This document shows positions 39,424 through 47,762 of a stretch of 62,560 bases of DNA, in pieces. This DNA is from Croceibacterium_A sp044506565. GTDB lineage: Bacteria > Pseudomonadota > Alphaproteobacteria > Sphingomonadales > Sphingomonadaceae. The stretch covers positions 1 through 62,560 of the forward strand of contig JBIQKN010000007.1 of NCBI GenBank assembly GCA_044506565.1. The letters are read 5' to 3'. Below the pieces are notes generated by a model. It saw only the letters and a list, made by a program, of their open reading frames with translations, had not been told where the DNA came from and made no database searches. The position numbers were made by a program, and so were the translations under genes. Positions within the stretch are counted from its first letter, which is position 1; each line of letters begins with the position of its first letter.

Positions 39424-41864
39424 ACCTGCGCGAGTACCGCTCGCGGGCCGACCGCCTCGTGGACCACTTGCCGTGGGCGGCGCTGGTCGCGCCCGGGGTC
39501 GTGCTCAACAAGGACGGCAGCTTCCAGCGCACCTTCGCGTTCCGCGGGCCGGACCTCGAAAGCGCGACCGAGGCCGAGCTGGTCGCGGCGAGCGCGCGGG
39601 TGAACAACGTGCTCAAGCGGTTCGGCTCGGGCTGGGCGCTGTTCTTCGAGGCCGAGCGGGTCGAGGCGCCCGGCTATCCGCCGGGGCGCTTCCCGGATGC
39701 GGCCTCGTGGCTGGTCGACAGGGAGCGCGAGGCCGGCTTCGCCGCCGGGCGCGATCACTTCGAGAGCCGCTATTTCCTCACTCTCGCCTGGCTGCCGCCG
39801 CCCGATGCCCAGGCGCTCGCCGAGCGCGCCCTCGTCGCGCGCGAGCATGGCGCCGAGCGCGCGCGCGACTGGCGCGAGGCGCTCGGCCAGTTCGTTGCGG
39901 AGACCGACCGGGCGCTCGACTTGCTGGCCGGCGTGATGCCCGAGGTTCGCGCGCTCGGCGACGCCGAGACGCTGACCTTCCTGCATGGGCGGGTCTCGGC
40001 GAGCCGGCACCCGGTCTCGGTGCCGGAGACGCCGATGTATCTCGACGCGCTGCTCGCCGACACGCCGCTCGCGGGCGGGCTCGAGCCGAGGCTCGGCGAG
40101 CTTCACTTGCGCACGCTGACCGTGCTCGGCTTTCCGGCGCTGAGCCGGCCGGGCGTGCTCGACGCGCTCAACCACCAGGACTTCGCGTACCGGTGGGTCA
40201 CCCGCTTCATCGCGCTCGACCGGAACGCGGCGACGCGCGCGCTGACGCGGCTGCGGCGGCAGTGGTTCAACAAGAGGAAGTCGGTCGCCGCGCTGCTGCG
40301 CGAGGTGCTCTACAACCAGCCGGCGCAGCTGGTCGACAACGATGCCGGCAACAAGGTCGAGGACGCGGACCTCGCGCTCCAGGCGCTCGGGCAGGACTAC
40401 GTGGCGTTCGGGTACCTGACGGCGACGATCACGGTCGCCGATGCCGATCCGGCAGCGGCCGACGAGAAGGTGCGGGCGGTCGAGCGCGTGGTGAACGGGC
40501 TCGGGTTCGCGGTCGTGCGCGAGCGGCTCAACGCGGTCGAGGCCTGGCTCTCGAGCCTGCCGGGGCAGGTCTACGCCAACGTGCGCCAGCCGCTCGTGCA
40601 CACGCTCAACCTCGCGCACCTCATGCCCTTGTCCGCCGCCTGGGCGGGGCCCGCGGGCAACGCCCACCTGGCCGGCCCGCCGCTGCTCGTCGCCGAGACC
40701 GGCGGGGCGACGCCGTTCCGCCTGTCCACTCACGTCGGCGATGTCGGGCACATGCTCGTGGTCGGCCCGACCGGTGCGGGCAAGTCGGTCCTGCTGGCGC
40801 TCATGGCGCTGCAGTTCCGCCGCTACGCGGGCGCGCGCGTGTGCCTGTTCGACAAGGGCTGGTCGGCGCGGGCCGCGGTGCTAGCCTGCGGCGGCACCCA
40901 CCATGCGCTGGGGCACGGCGGGGAGGAGGCGCTCGCGTTCCAGCCGCTGCGGCGGATCGACGAGCCGGCCGAGCGCGCCTGGGCCGCCGAGTGGGTCGCC
41001 GGGCTGCTGGCGCACGAGCGCGTCGCGGTCACCCCCGAGGCCAAGGACATGGTGTGGTCGGCGCTCGGCAGCCTCGCCTCGGCATCGCCCGGCGAGCGCA
41101 CGCTGACCGGGCTGTCGCTGTTGCTGCAGTTGAACGCGCTGCGCGCGGCGCTCCGGCCTTACACGCTCGAGGGACCCTACGGCGAGCTGCTCGACGCGGC
41201 CGAGGACCGCCTGGCGCTGAGCGAGGTCCACTGCTTCGAGACCGAGACCCTGATGGACCGCGCGGGCGCCGTGCTGCCGGTGCTCACCTACCTGTTCCAC
41301 AGGCTCGAGGAGCGGTTCGACGGAAGTCCGACGCTGCTCGTGCTCGACGAGGCCTGGCTGTTTCTCGACAACCCGCTGTTCGCGGCGCGCATCCGCGAGT
41401 GGCTCAAGGTCCTGCGCAAGCGGAACGTGGCGGTCGTGTTCGCTACCCAGTCGCTCGCCGACATCGCCGACAGCGCGATCGCCCCGGCGATCGTCGAGAG
41501 CTGCCCGCAGCGCATCTTCCTGCCCAACGACCGCGCGGTCGAGCCCCAGGCGCGCGCCGCCTACGAGCGGTTCGGTCTCAACGCCCGGCAGGTCGAGCTG
41601 ATCGCCCGGGCGACCCCGAAGCGCGACTACTACCTGCAGTCGCGGCGCGGCAACCGGATGTTCGACCTCGCGCTCGGGCCCGTCGCGCTGGCCTTTTGCG
41701 GCGCCTCGGATCCGCAGGCGCAGCGGCGCATCGAGGCCGTCATTGCCGAGCACGGTGCGGAGGGTTTTGCGGCCGGATGGCTCGAGGCCTGCGGGCTGTC
41801 GTGGGCGGCCGCCGCGCTTGCCGACTTTCGCGTTCCCCCATCCCCCGAAGGAGACCTGCCATGA
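39417..41864 (+). CDS. trbE: Conjugative transfer ATPase TrbE
   Basis: VirB4-family ATPase of 815 residues, the conserved energiser of type IV secretion. ATG 39417 (MLNLREYRSRADRLVDHLPWAALVAPGVV) overlaps the trbD stop. The N-terminal CagE/TrbE domain occupies about residues 1-420. The C-terminal ATPase has Walker A VVGPTGAGKSVLLALM, Walker B LLVLDEAWLFLDNP, and VVFATQSLADIADS. Length is as expected and no frame breaks are seen. Confidence 0.96.
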   Translation: MLNLREYRSRADRLVDHLPWAALVAPGVVLNKDGSFQRTFAFRGPDLESATEAELVAASARVNNVLKRFGSGWALFFEAERVEAPGYPPGRFPDAASWLVDREREAGFAAGRDHFESRYFLTLAWLPPPDAQALAERALVAREHGAERARDWREALGQFVAETDRALDLLAGVMPEVRALGDAETLTFLHGRVSASRHPVSVPETPMYLDALLADTPLAGGLEPRLGELHLRTLTVLGFPALSRPGVLDALNHQDFAYRWVTRFIALDRNAATRALTRLRRQWFNKRKSVAALLREVLYNQPAQLVDNDAGNKVEDADLALQALGQDYVAFGYLTATITVADADPAAADEKVRAVERVVNGLGFAVVRERLNAVEAWLSSLPGQVYANVRQPLVHTLNLAHLMPLSAAWAGPAGNAHLAGPPLLVAETGGATPFRLSTHVGDVGHMLVVGPTGAGKSVLLALMALQFRRYAGARVCLFDKGWSARAAVLACGGTHHALGHGGEEALAFQPLRRIDEPAERAWAAEWVAGLLAHERVAVTPEAKDMVWSALGSLASASPGERTLTGLSLLLQLNALRAALRPYTLEGPYGELLDAAEDRLALSEVHCFETETLMDRAGAVLPVLTYLFHRLEERFDGSPTLLVLDEAWLFLDNPLFAARIREWLKVLRKRNVAVVFATQSLADIADSAIAPAIVESCPQRIFLPNDRAVEPQARAAYERFGLNARQVELIARATPKRDYYLQSRRGNRMFDLALGPVALAFCGASDPQAQRRIEAVIAEHGAEGFAAGWLEACGLSWAAAALADFRVPPSPEGDLP

Positions 41865-42577
41865 GATCGTTTCCCCTTGCAGCCGTGCTTGCCGCGGCGA
41901 CGCCGCTCGCGCTGCTGGCGGTCGGCGCGAGCCCCGCCGTCGCGATCCCGGTATTCGATGCCGGCAACTATGCGCAGAACCTGCTCCAGGCGGCGCGCGC
42001 GCTCGAACAGATCAATCACCAGATCGCCTCGCTGCAGAACGAGGCGCGCATGCTCGAGGCGATGGACCGCAACCTCGAGCGGGTCGACTTCCCGGAAATC
42101 CAGCGCGTGCGCAACGCCATGGAGCGGATCGGCGACCTGATGGAGCAGGCGCGCGCGATCGACTTCCGGGTCGAGGGGCTCGACCGCCGGCTCGCGGCGC
42201 TGTTTCCCGGCGAGGGTGCGAGGACGCCCGACGTGGCCGAGGCGCGCGAACGTCTCGCGGCGGCGCGGGAAGGCTACTTGCAGGCGATGCGCGTCCAGGC
42301 CCGGGTTGCCGAGAACCTCGGCGAGGATGCCGCGTTGCTCGAGGCAATTGCCTTGCGCTCCGACGGGGCCGTCGGAGCGCTGCAGGCCCAGCAGGCTGCG
42401 AGCCAGCTCGCCGCGCTCGGGGTCAAGCAGCAGCTGCAGCTGCAATCTCTGCTGGCCGCAGAGTTCCGCAGCGAGGCGATCGAGCGCGCGCGGCGCGCGC
42501 AGGCCGAGGCCGACGGCCGGGAGACGGCGCGCCGCTTCCTCGCGCGCCGCGAGGCCTACGCGCCGGCCGCCGACTGA
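41861..42577 (+). CDS. trbJ: Conjugative transfer protein TrbJ
   Basis: VirB5-like periplasmic protein of 238 residues. It has a signal peptide (MRSFPLAAVLAAATPLALLAVGASPAVA) and starts mature as IPVFDAGNYAQNLLQAARALEQINHQIASLQNEARML, a helical coiled-coil segment typical of TrbJ. The C-terminal half is also helical and Ala/Arg/Gln-rich. ATGA links it to trbE. The small lipoprotein gene trbK that often follows is not present; a long stem-loop fills the gap to trbL. Confidence 0.93.
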   Translation: MRSFPLAAVLAAATPLALLAVGASPAVAIPVFDAGNYAQNLLQAARALEQINHQIASLQNEARMLEAMDRNLERVDFPEIQRVRNAMERIGDLMEQARAIDFRVEGLDRRLAALFPGEGARTPDVAEARERLAAAREGYLQAMRVQARVAENLGEDAALLEAIALRSDGAVGALQAQQAASQLAALGVKQQLQLQSLLAAEFRSEAIERARRAQAEADGRETARRFLARREAYAPAAD

Positions 42578-42613
42578 CCTTCCGACCGGCGCGGCGGCTC
42601 CGTCGCCGCGCCC

Positions 42614-42656
42614 GCCGCGGGGCTTCCTCCTCCCCCCTCCCGGGAAGCCCCGCGGC
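42614..42656 (+). promoter_or_regulatory. Long stem-loop in the trbJ-trbL gap
   Basis: GCCGCGGGGCTTCC (42614-42627) and GGAAGCCCCGCGGC (42643-42656) form a perfect 14-bp stem with a pyrimidine-rich 15-base loop. It sits in the only sizeable gap of the trb operon (108 bases). With no T-run after it, it may be an mRNA processing or stability element or an attenuator. Confidence 0.7.
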
Positions 42657-42685
42657 ACCTTCCCGCCCCTGCAGGACGCAAGGCC

Positions 42686-43984
42686 ATGGACGACCTTTCC
42701 GTCATCGACCGGTTCCTCGAGGCCTTCGTTCGCTACATCGACAGCGGGTTCGGCCTGCTCGGGGGCGACGTCGCCTTCCTCACGACCGTGCTCGTGGGCA
42801 TCGACGTGACGCTCGCCGGGCTGTTCTGGGCGATGGGCGGCGAGGACGACGTGATCGGTCGCTTCCTCAAGAAGATACTCTATGTCGGCGCGTTCGCGCT
42901 GATCCTCGGCAGCTTCCCCGTGCTCGCCGAGATCGTCTTCCGCTCGTTCGCGGGGCTCGGGCTCACCGCCGGCGGCGGGTCGATGAGCGCGGACGACCTG
43001 CTGCGTCCCGGGTTCGTCGCGGGGACCGGGTTCGAGGCGGCGATGCCGCTGCTCGACGAGGTCGCCGAGCTGTCCGGGTTCATCGGCTTTTTCGAGAACT
43101 TCCTCGTGATCGCGGTCCTGCTGCTGGCCTGGCTGCTGGTGGTGCTCTCGTTCTTCGTGCTGGCGATCCAGCTGTTCGTCACCGTGATCGAGTTCAAGCT
43201 TACCGCGCTTGCAGGGTTCGTCCTGGTGCCTTTCGCGCTGTGGGGCCGCACCAGCTTCCTCGCCGAGCGCGTTCTCGGCAACGTGGTCGCCTCGGGCATC
43301 AAGGTCATGGTGCTCGCGGTGATCGTCGGCATCGGCTCGGGCTTCTTCGGCGAGTTCGTCGCCGCGGTCCCGCCCGGGGGGATCGATATCACCGGGGCGA
43401 TGAGCCTGGTGCTCGGCAGCCTCGCGCTGCTCGGTCTCGGCGTGTTCGGCCCGGGCATCGCCTCGGGGCTCGTCTCCGGCGCGCCGCAGCTCGGCGGCGG
43501 CGCCGTCCTCGGGACCGCCGCGGCGGCCGTGGGCGCGATCGCGGTCGGCGGCGGGGCGGCGGCGGCGGGCGCACGCGGGCTCGCGGGCGGCACGATGGGC
43601 GCGCTGCGCGCCGGGACCGCGATGGGCTCGGCTGCCTCGACCGCCTACCGGCTAGGACAGGAAACCGCCGGCTCTTCCAGCGTGCGCGCGGGGCTCGCGG
43701 GGGTGGGCGGCGCCGCGCTTGCCGGCGCCAGGGCGCGCATCGGCGAGGCAGCCGGCCTGTCGGCGGCGGCGGAGCGCGGACGCAAGGCTGCAATGTCCGC
43801 CGGCGCGGCGCCCGGCGGCCGAAGTGCCGGCGACGCCGGGGCGGGCGACGCTCCGCAGTGGGCCCGGCGCCTGCGCTCGGAGCAGGCTGCCCGCCATCAC
43901 CGCCACGCCGCGTTGCAGGCCGTCCGCGACGGCGATCGCGGCGGTGCGGGCATCGCCCCCGACATCAGCGAACGGGAGAGTTGA
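42686..43984 (+). CDS. trbL: Conjugative transfer protein TrbL
   Basis: VirB6-like polytopic inner-membrane protein of 432 residues. It starts MDDLSVIDRFLEAFVRYIDSGFGLLGGDVAFL and has about six membrane segments between residues 25 and 300, including VIAVLLLAWLLVVLSFFVLAIQLFVTVIEFKL. The C-terminal 140 residues are Ala/Gly/Arg-rich and hydrophilic, as usual in TrbL. It forms the inner-membrane channel with TrbE and TrbI. Three bases separate it from trbF. Confidence 0.95.
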   Translation: MDDLSVIDRFLEAFVRYIDSGFGLLGGDVAFLTTVLVGIDVTLAGLFWAMGGEDDVIGRFLKKILYVGAFALILGSFPVLAEIVFRSFAGLGLTAGGGSMSADDLLRPGFVAGTGFEAAMPLLDEVAELSGFIGFFENFLVIAVLLLAWLLVVLSFFVLAIQLFVTVIEFKLTALAGFVLVPFALWGRTSFLAERVLGNVVASGIKVMVLAVIVGIGSGFFGEFVAAVPPGGIDITGAMSLVLGSLALLGLGVFGPGIASGLVSGAPQLGGGAVLGTAAAAVGAIAVGGGAAAAGARGLAGGTMGALRAGTAMGSAASTAYRLGQETAGSSSVRAGLAGVGGAALAGARARIGEAAGLSAAAERGRKAAMSAGAAPGGRSAGDAGAGDAPQWARRLRSEQAARHHRHAALQAVRDGDRGGAGIAPDISERES

Positions 43985-43987
43985 GCC

Positions 43988-44731
43988 ATGAAGTTCAGAC
44001 GTGCCGTGCAGCGCTACGGGCGCACGCCCGAACCGGAGACGCCTTACCAGCGGGCCGGCCAGGCCTGGGACGAGCGGATCGGCTCGGCGCGGGTCCAGGC
44101 CCGCAACTGGCGGCTCATGGCCCTCGGGAGCCTGGCGCTGTCGGGATCGCTCGCCGCGGGCCTGCTGTGGCAATCGCTGCAGAGCCGCGTGGTGCCCTAT
44201 GTCGTCGAGGTCGACCGCCTCGGGGAGCCGCGCGCCGTGGAGCCGGCGCGGCGCGAGCATCGGCCGACCGATCCGCAAGTCGCCTGGCACCTTGCCCGAT
44301 TCGTCACCGAGGTGCGCTCGGTCCCGCTCGACCCGGTGCTGATGCGTCGCCACTGGCTCGCGGCCTACGCCATGGTCACCGAGCGCGGCGCGGCGTTCCT
44401 CGACGCCTACGCGCGGGCCGCCGATCCCTTTGCCGCCGCAGGGACGCGGTCGGTTTCGGTCCAGGTGACGAGCGTCGTGCGCGCCTCCGACCGCTCGTTC
44501 CAGGTCAAGTGGAGCGAGACCGCCTACGAGCGCGGCAATCCCGTCGCCACGGCGCGCTGGACGGCGATCCTCGGGGTCGTCGTGCGCCCGCCGACCACGA
44601 CCGAGACGCTGCGCAAGAACCCGCTGGGTCTCTACGTCGACGCGATCGACTGGACCCGCGAGCTCGATACCTCTGCCCCTGCGCCTCCGAGGCTCCCCGA
44701 ATCCGCCGTTCCCGAAAGGACCGACCCATGA
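43988..44731 (+). CDS. trbF: Conjugative transfer protein TrbF
   Basis: VirB8-like bitopic inner-membrane protein of 247 residues. It starts MKFRRAVQRYGRTPEPETPYQRAGQAWDERIGSARVQARNWR, followed by one membrane helix (LMALGSLALSGSLAAGLLW) and a periplasmic domain with VVPYVVEVDRLGEP and YAMVTERGAAFLDAY. The C-terminal NPLGLYVDAIDWTRELD is a family hallmark. It overlaps trbG by ATGA. Confidence 0.95.
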   Translation: MKFRRAVQRYGRTPEPETPYQRAGQAWDERIGSARVQARNWRLMALGSLALSGSLAAGLLWQSLQSRVVPYVVEVDRLGEPRAVEPARREHRPTDPQVAWHLARFVTEVRSVPLDPVLMRRHWLAAYAMVTERGAAFLDAYARAADPFAAAGTRSVSVQVTSVVRASDRSFQVKWSETAYERGNPVATARWTAILGVVVRPPTTTETLRKNPLGLYVDAIDWTRELDTSAPAPPRLPESAVPERTDP

Positions 44732-45720
44732 CCCTCTCCCGCCTGCCGATCGTCCTGCCTGCGCTGCTCCTGCTTGCGGCATGCGGCACACAGGGGAAGG
44801 CCGAGCTTGCCGTGGCTGCAGCACCCGCGCAGATGCTGGCGGCACGCCTGGTCCCCGAGTCGCCCGCCGTGGCCATGGCGCCGCCTCCTCGCGGGGCCGT
44901 GTCTCCCGGGACCTTCGCGCTGCCGACTCCGTCCCCGGCGCCCGGGCGCCCGGAGGGACGGCCGCTCGACCGGGTGGCCGCCGCCAATCGCGCCGCCGCC
45001 CGCGAGCCTCGCGGGGATGCCTACGCCAACGCCGTGCAGGTCTATCCGTGGACGCCGGGGGCACTCTACCGGCTCTACACGGCGCCCGAGCGCGTCAGCG
45101 AGATCGCGCTCGAGCCCGGCGAGAGCCTGGTATCGGTCGCCGCGGGCGACACGGTGCGCTGGGTGATCGGCGACACCGTAAGCGGCGCGGGCACCGCGCG
45201 GCGTACGCACGTGCTGGTCAAGCCGACGGCGGCTGGCCTCAGCACGAACCTCGTCATCGCCACCGACCGGCGCGTCTACCACCTGCTGCTCGAGAGTAGC
45301 GCCGGGGCGGCCATGGCGAGCGTGTCCTGGTCCTACCCCGAGGATGCCCTGCTGGCGCTCGAGCGCGGCGGGGCACGCGCCGGCGATGCTGTCGCCGGGA
45401 TCGACCTCGACACTCTCGAGTTCGGGTACGCGATAGAAGGCGACGATCCGCCCTGGCGGCCGCTGCGCGCGTTCGACGACGGCCGCCAGGTCTTCATCGA
45501 GTTTCCGCCGAGCCTTGCGCAGGGCGAGGCGCCGCCGCTGTTCGTGAGCGCCGCGGACGGCGGAGTCGAGCTGGTCAACTACCGCCTGCACGGGCGCTAC
45601 TACGTGGTCGACCGGCTGTTCGATGCGGCCGAGCTCAGGCTCGGCGAGAAGCGACAGCGGGTGGTGCGGATCGTTCGCCTGTGGGCGGAGGATTCGCGTG
45701 AGCGGAGCGGGCGGCGATGA
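44728..45720 (+). CDS. trbG: Conjugative transfer protein TrbG (lipoprotein)
   Basis: VirB9-like outer-membrane-complex protein of 330 residues. The N-terminus is a lipoprotein signal (LPALLLLAACGTQG) with Cys near residue 19. A proline/alanine-rich linker leads to NAVQVYPWTPGALYRLYTAPERVSEIALEPGE and the paired beta domains; VELVNYRLHGRYYVVDRLFDAAELRLG closes the protein as is typical. It would interact with TrbI in the core complex. The stop overlaps trbI by ATGA. Confidence 0.95.
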   Translation: MTLSRLPIVLPALLLLAACGTQGKAELAVAAAPAQMLAARLVPESPAVAMAPPPRGAVSPGTFALPTPSPAPGRPEGRPLDRVAAANRAAAREPRGDAYANAVQVYPWTPGALYRLYTAPERVSEIALEPGESLVSVAAGDTVRWVIGDTVSGAGTARRTHVLVKPTAAGLSTNLVIATDRRVYHLLLESSAGAAMASVSWSYPEDALLALERGGARAGDAVAGIDLDTLEFGYAIEGDDPPWRPLRAFDDGRQVFIEFPPSLAQGEAPPLFVSAADGGVELVNYRLHGRYYVVDRLFDAAELRLGEKRQRVVRIVRLWAEDSRERSGRR

Positions 45721-46820
45721 ACGGGGCGCTCGCGCCCGAGGCCCTGCCGGGCCCGCCGAAGGAGGATCCCGAAGCGCTGGCCCTGCGTGCGCGGCCGCGC
45801 CCGGTCGTGCGCTTCCGGCGCGGCCTCGTGATCGGGCTTGCCGCCGCGGCTTCCGCCGCGCTCGTCGCGGCCGCCTGGCTCGCGCTCGAGCCGCCCCGGA
45901 TCGGGCTGGCGAGTGCCGGGACGGGCGAGGGCGAACCGTTCGAGCGCGGAACGCCGCAGGCGCTCGCCGACGTCCCGGGGAGCTATGCGGACGTGCCCGA
46001 GCTCGGGCCGCCCCTTCCCGGGGATCTCGGACGCGCGATCGTCGCCCGCCAGCGCGAGCCGGGCGAGGCGGTGCCAGGCGACGCAGGCCGCGTCGAGGCC
46101 GCGGAAACCGAGAAGCAGCGCCGCGCGGCCGAGCTCGCGTCGGCGCGCGCGTCGGCGCTGCTCGTCGCGCGCACCGGCGCCGAGGATCCGGCCGGGGAGA
46201 CGGGTTCCGCCGAGCCCGGCGTAGTCCCTGTGGTCGGGCACGCGATCCGGCCGGCATCGCCTTGGACGCTTGCTGCGGGCACGGTGATCGCGGCGAGCCT
46301 CGTCACCGGCCTCAATTCCGACTTGCCCGGCACGGTCATCGCGCAAGTGACCGAGGCGGTGCGCGACACCGCGACGGGCCGCACGGTGCTGATCCCGCAG
46401 GGGGCGAAGCTGGTCGGCCGCTACGAGAGCACGGTCAATCTCGGGCAGCGCCGCCTCCTGCTCGCATGGGAGCGCCTCGTCTTTCCCGATGGATCGTCGG
46501 TGGCGGTCGGCGAACTGCGTGCCAGCGACCGCGCCGGCTATGCCGGCGTCGAGGATCGCGTCGACACCCATCCCTGGCAGCTGCTCAAGGGGATCGGCCT
46601 TGCGACCCTCCTCGGCGTCGGCCCGGAAATCGGGCTGGGCGACGATGAAGGCGATCTCGTGAAGGCGCTTCGCGAAGCTGGTCAGGGCAGCGCTGCTCGG
46701 ACCGGTGAGCAGATCGTTTCGCGGCATCTCGACATCGAGCCGACGCTGACGGTGCGCCCGGGGTGGCCCGTGCGCGCGATCGTCAACGAGGACCTCGTCC
46801 TGCGGCCCTGGGAAGGTTGA
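45717..46820 (+). CDS. trbI: Conjugative transfer protein TrbI
   Basis: VirB10-like protein of 367 residues spanning the envelope. It has a cytosolic Arg/Pro-rich N-terminus, one membrane helix (GLVIGLAAAASAALVAAAWLAL), an extended periplasmic linker, and the C-terminal VirB10 barrel: SPWTLAAGTVIAASLVTGLNSDLPGTVIAQVTE, LIPQGAKLVGRYES and LTVRPGWPVRAIVNEDLVL. All are standard for the family. It is the last of the core trb genes. Confidence 0.95.
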   Translation: MNGALAPEALPGPPKEDPEALALRARPRPVVRFRRGLVIGLAAAASAALVAAAWLALEPPRIGLASAGTGEGEPFERGTPQALADVPGSYADVPELGPPLPGDLGRAIVARQREPGEAVPGDAGRVEAAETEKQRRAAELASARASALLVARTGAEDPAGETGSAEPGVVPVVGHAIRPASPWTLAAGTVIAASLVTGLNSDLPGTVIAQVTEAVRDTATGRTVLIPQGAKLVGRYESTVNLGQRRLLLAWERLVFPDGSSVAVGELRASDRAGYAGVEDRVDTHPWQLLKGIGLATLLGVGPEIGLGDDEGDLVKALREAGQGSAARTGEQIVSRHLDIEPTLTVRPGWPVRAIVNEDLVLRPWEG

Positions 46821-46823
46821 ACG

Positions 46824-47054
46824 ATGCCCGACATACGCTTGCGCAAGTTGCCCGATCGCACCCCGGTGAAGTTGACGATCACCCTCGCTCCCGAACTGCA
46901 CCAGGCCCTCGGCGACTACGCCGCTGCCTACGAGGCGGCCTACGGCGAGAAGGAAACGGTCGCCGACCTCGTGCCCTTCATGTTGGCGGGGTTTCTCGAC
47001 GGCGACAGGGCGTTCGCACGGTACCGGCGCCGCGCTCCGGGCGGGGAGGGCTGA
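46824..47054 (+). CDS. DUF2274 protein of the trb operon
   Basis: A 76-residue protein directly after trbI with a ggaagg ribosome binding site. The sequence KLPDRTPVKLTITLAPELHQALGDYAAAYEAAYGEKETVADLVPFMLAGFLDGDRAF matches the DUF2274 type that regularly follows trbI in proteobacterial ICEs. An RHH-like fold is suspected. Role is unknown; a regulator of the transfer operon is plausible. Confidence 0.88.
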   Translation: MPDIRLRKLPDRTPVKLTITLAPELHQALGDYAAAYEAAYGEKETVADLVPFMLAGFLDGDRAFARYRRRAPGGEG

Positions 47055-47056
47055 TC

Positions 47057-47332
47057 ATGGCCGACATGCCGATGGGCGCAGGGGAGGGCGCAAAGCCGAT
47101 GTCGAGGAGCACCGATCATGGCACCGGCGTGCCCCGGGACGCCGGCATCGAGCCCATCAGCGTGCGCGTGCCCGAAGCCTGCCGCCTGACCGGGATCGGG
47201 CGTTCCAAGTTCTACGAGCTGGTCGCGAGCGGCGAAATCCGGGTGGTCAAGATCGGCAGCATGACGCTCGTCCCGTTCGAAGCGTTGAGGCAATTCGTGC
47301 TGCGCAGATCGGCTGGCCCCGCCGAGCTCTGA
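47057..47332 (+). CDS. Helix-turn-helix excisionase-like protein
   Basis: A 91-residue protein from ATG 47057 (ATG 47099 is an alternative). After a loose N-terminus, the domain ISVRVPEACRLTGIGRSKFYELVASGEIRVVKIGSMTLVPFEALRQFVLRR is the DNA-binding fold of AlpA/Xis/MerR-like proteins. Its place at the end of the trb operon and 0.2 kb from the att-like sequence suits an excisionase or recombination directionality factor. No integrase gene accompanies it in this window. Confidence 0.8.
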   Translation: MADMPMGAGEGAKPMSRSTDHGTGVPRDAGIEPISVRVPEACRLTGIGRSKFYELVASGEIRVVKIGSMTLVPFEALRQFVLRRSAGPAEL

Positions 47333-47762
47333 CCCGGTAGCCTGGTCACGGGGGCGGGACTCTGGCGCGAACGCGCCGCGAACCGATTGATCCGATTCGG
47401 AACTATCTCGACAAGCGCGAACGCCTACGCGATGCTACCTTCCGCAGGGGTGTGGTGCTCCGTGTGGTAAGGCGCGTGGGGAAAGGCTCGGTGGTGGCTA
47501 AGAAAGGGTAGGGATTACAGGCCGTTATCAGCCTGATATTGAGTCCACCCTCTCCGCCAGCGATTCCCCGCTTTACGTCTGCAAGGATCGGGCGCGCTCC
47601 AGGTGCCCGGACCAGTTGGTCGCGCGCCGCGAGTGGCTGTGCTCGGTGCTCGAGCAGGTCGCGGCGGCAGCGGCGGACCGCGGGCGGGCATTCCCGGTGC
47701 CTCGCGCGCAGGCGGCTCGACTGCAGTGGCGCGGGAGCCGAAGTGCCGCTAGACGCCGAACA
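47333..47762. other. Right end of the mobile element and gene-relic region, 430 bases
   Basis: The first 200 bases carry an inverted repeat GGCGCG-AA-CGCGCC (47364-47377) and a CCGATT direct repeat nearby, which could be recombinase arm sites. The att-like sequence is at 47541-47559. After it, an open reading stretch (47560-47760; LYVCKDRARSRCPD and QLVARREWLCSVLEQVAAAAADRG) runs in frame into the aldolase gene but has no start codon signal and looks like a gene relic. Confidence 0.5.
47541..47559 (+). other. tRNA-Ser 3'-end-like sequence, candidate att site
   Basis: GAGTCCACCCTCTCCGCCA equals the T-arm-plus-acceptor end of many bacterial tRNA-Ser genes, including the CCA. The DNA upstream does not fold as a tRNA (no T-loop TTCGA and no matching 5' acceptor strand). 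Integrases of conjugative elements often use such 3' ends, so this may be the attR of the element. The matching intact tRNA gene or attL was not seen in the window. Confidence 0.5.

Larger units (their letters stand above)
13239..47559. mobile_element. Integrative and conjugative element or remnant (relaxase plus traG-trb module with cargo)
   Basis: The stretch from ssb to the att-like site holds a conjugation backbone split by cargo: relaxase at 15711-17669, then traG, an RHH gene and trbBCDEJLFGI with DUF2274 and an HTH gene at 35433-47332. Tn4371-like elements and related sphingomonad ICEs commonly carry cargo between the relaxase and traG. Partition, replication, traF and integrase genes are not seen, so the element is incomplete in this window or decayed. 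The left boundary is approximate; the right boundary rests on a tRNA-Ser 3'-end-like sequence. A sampled cargo line (22861-22920) has 35 of 60 G+C, while a trbE line (40201-40260) has 48 of 60. Confidence 0.75.

Noticed and set aside
39473..41860. Long plus-strand frame parallel to trbE
   Set aside because: Arg/Ala-rich shifted reading of trbE; only its end after 41861 (trbJ) is real.
47460..47560. Complete tRNA-Ser gene ending at 47559
   Set aside because: Only the last 19 bases match; no 5' acceptor strand, anticodon arm or TTCGA T-loop can be found upstream.
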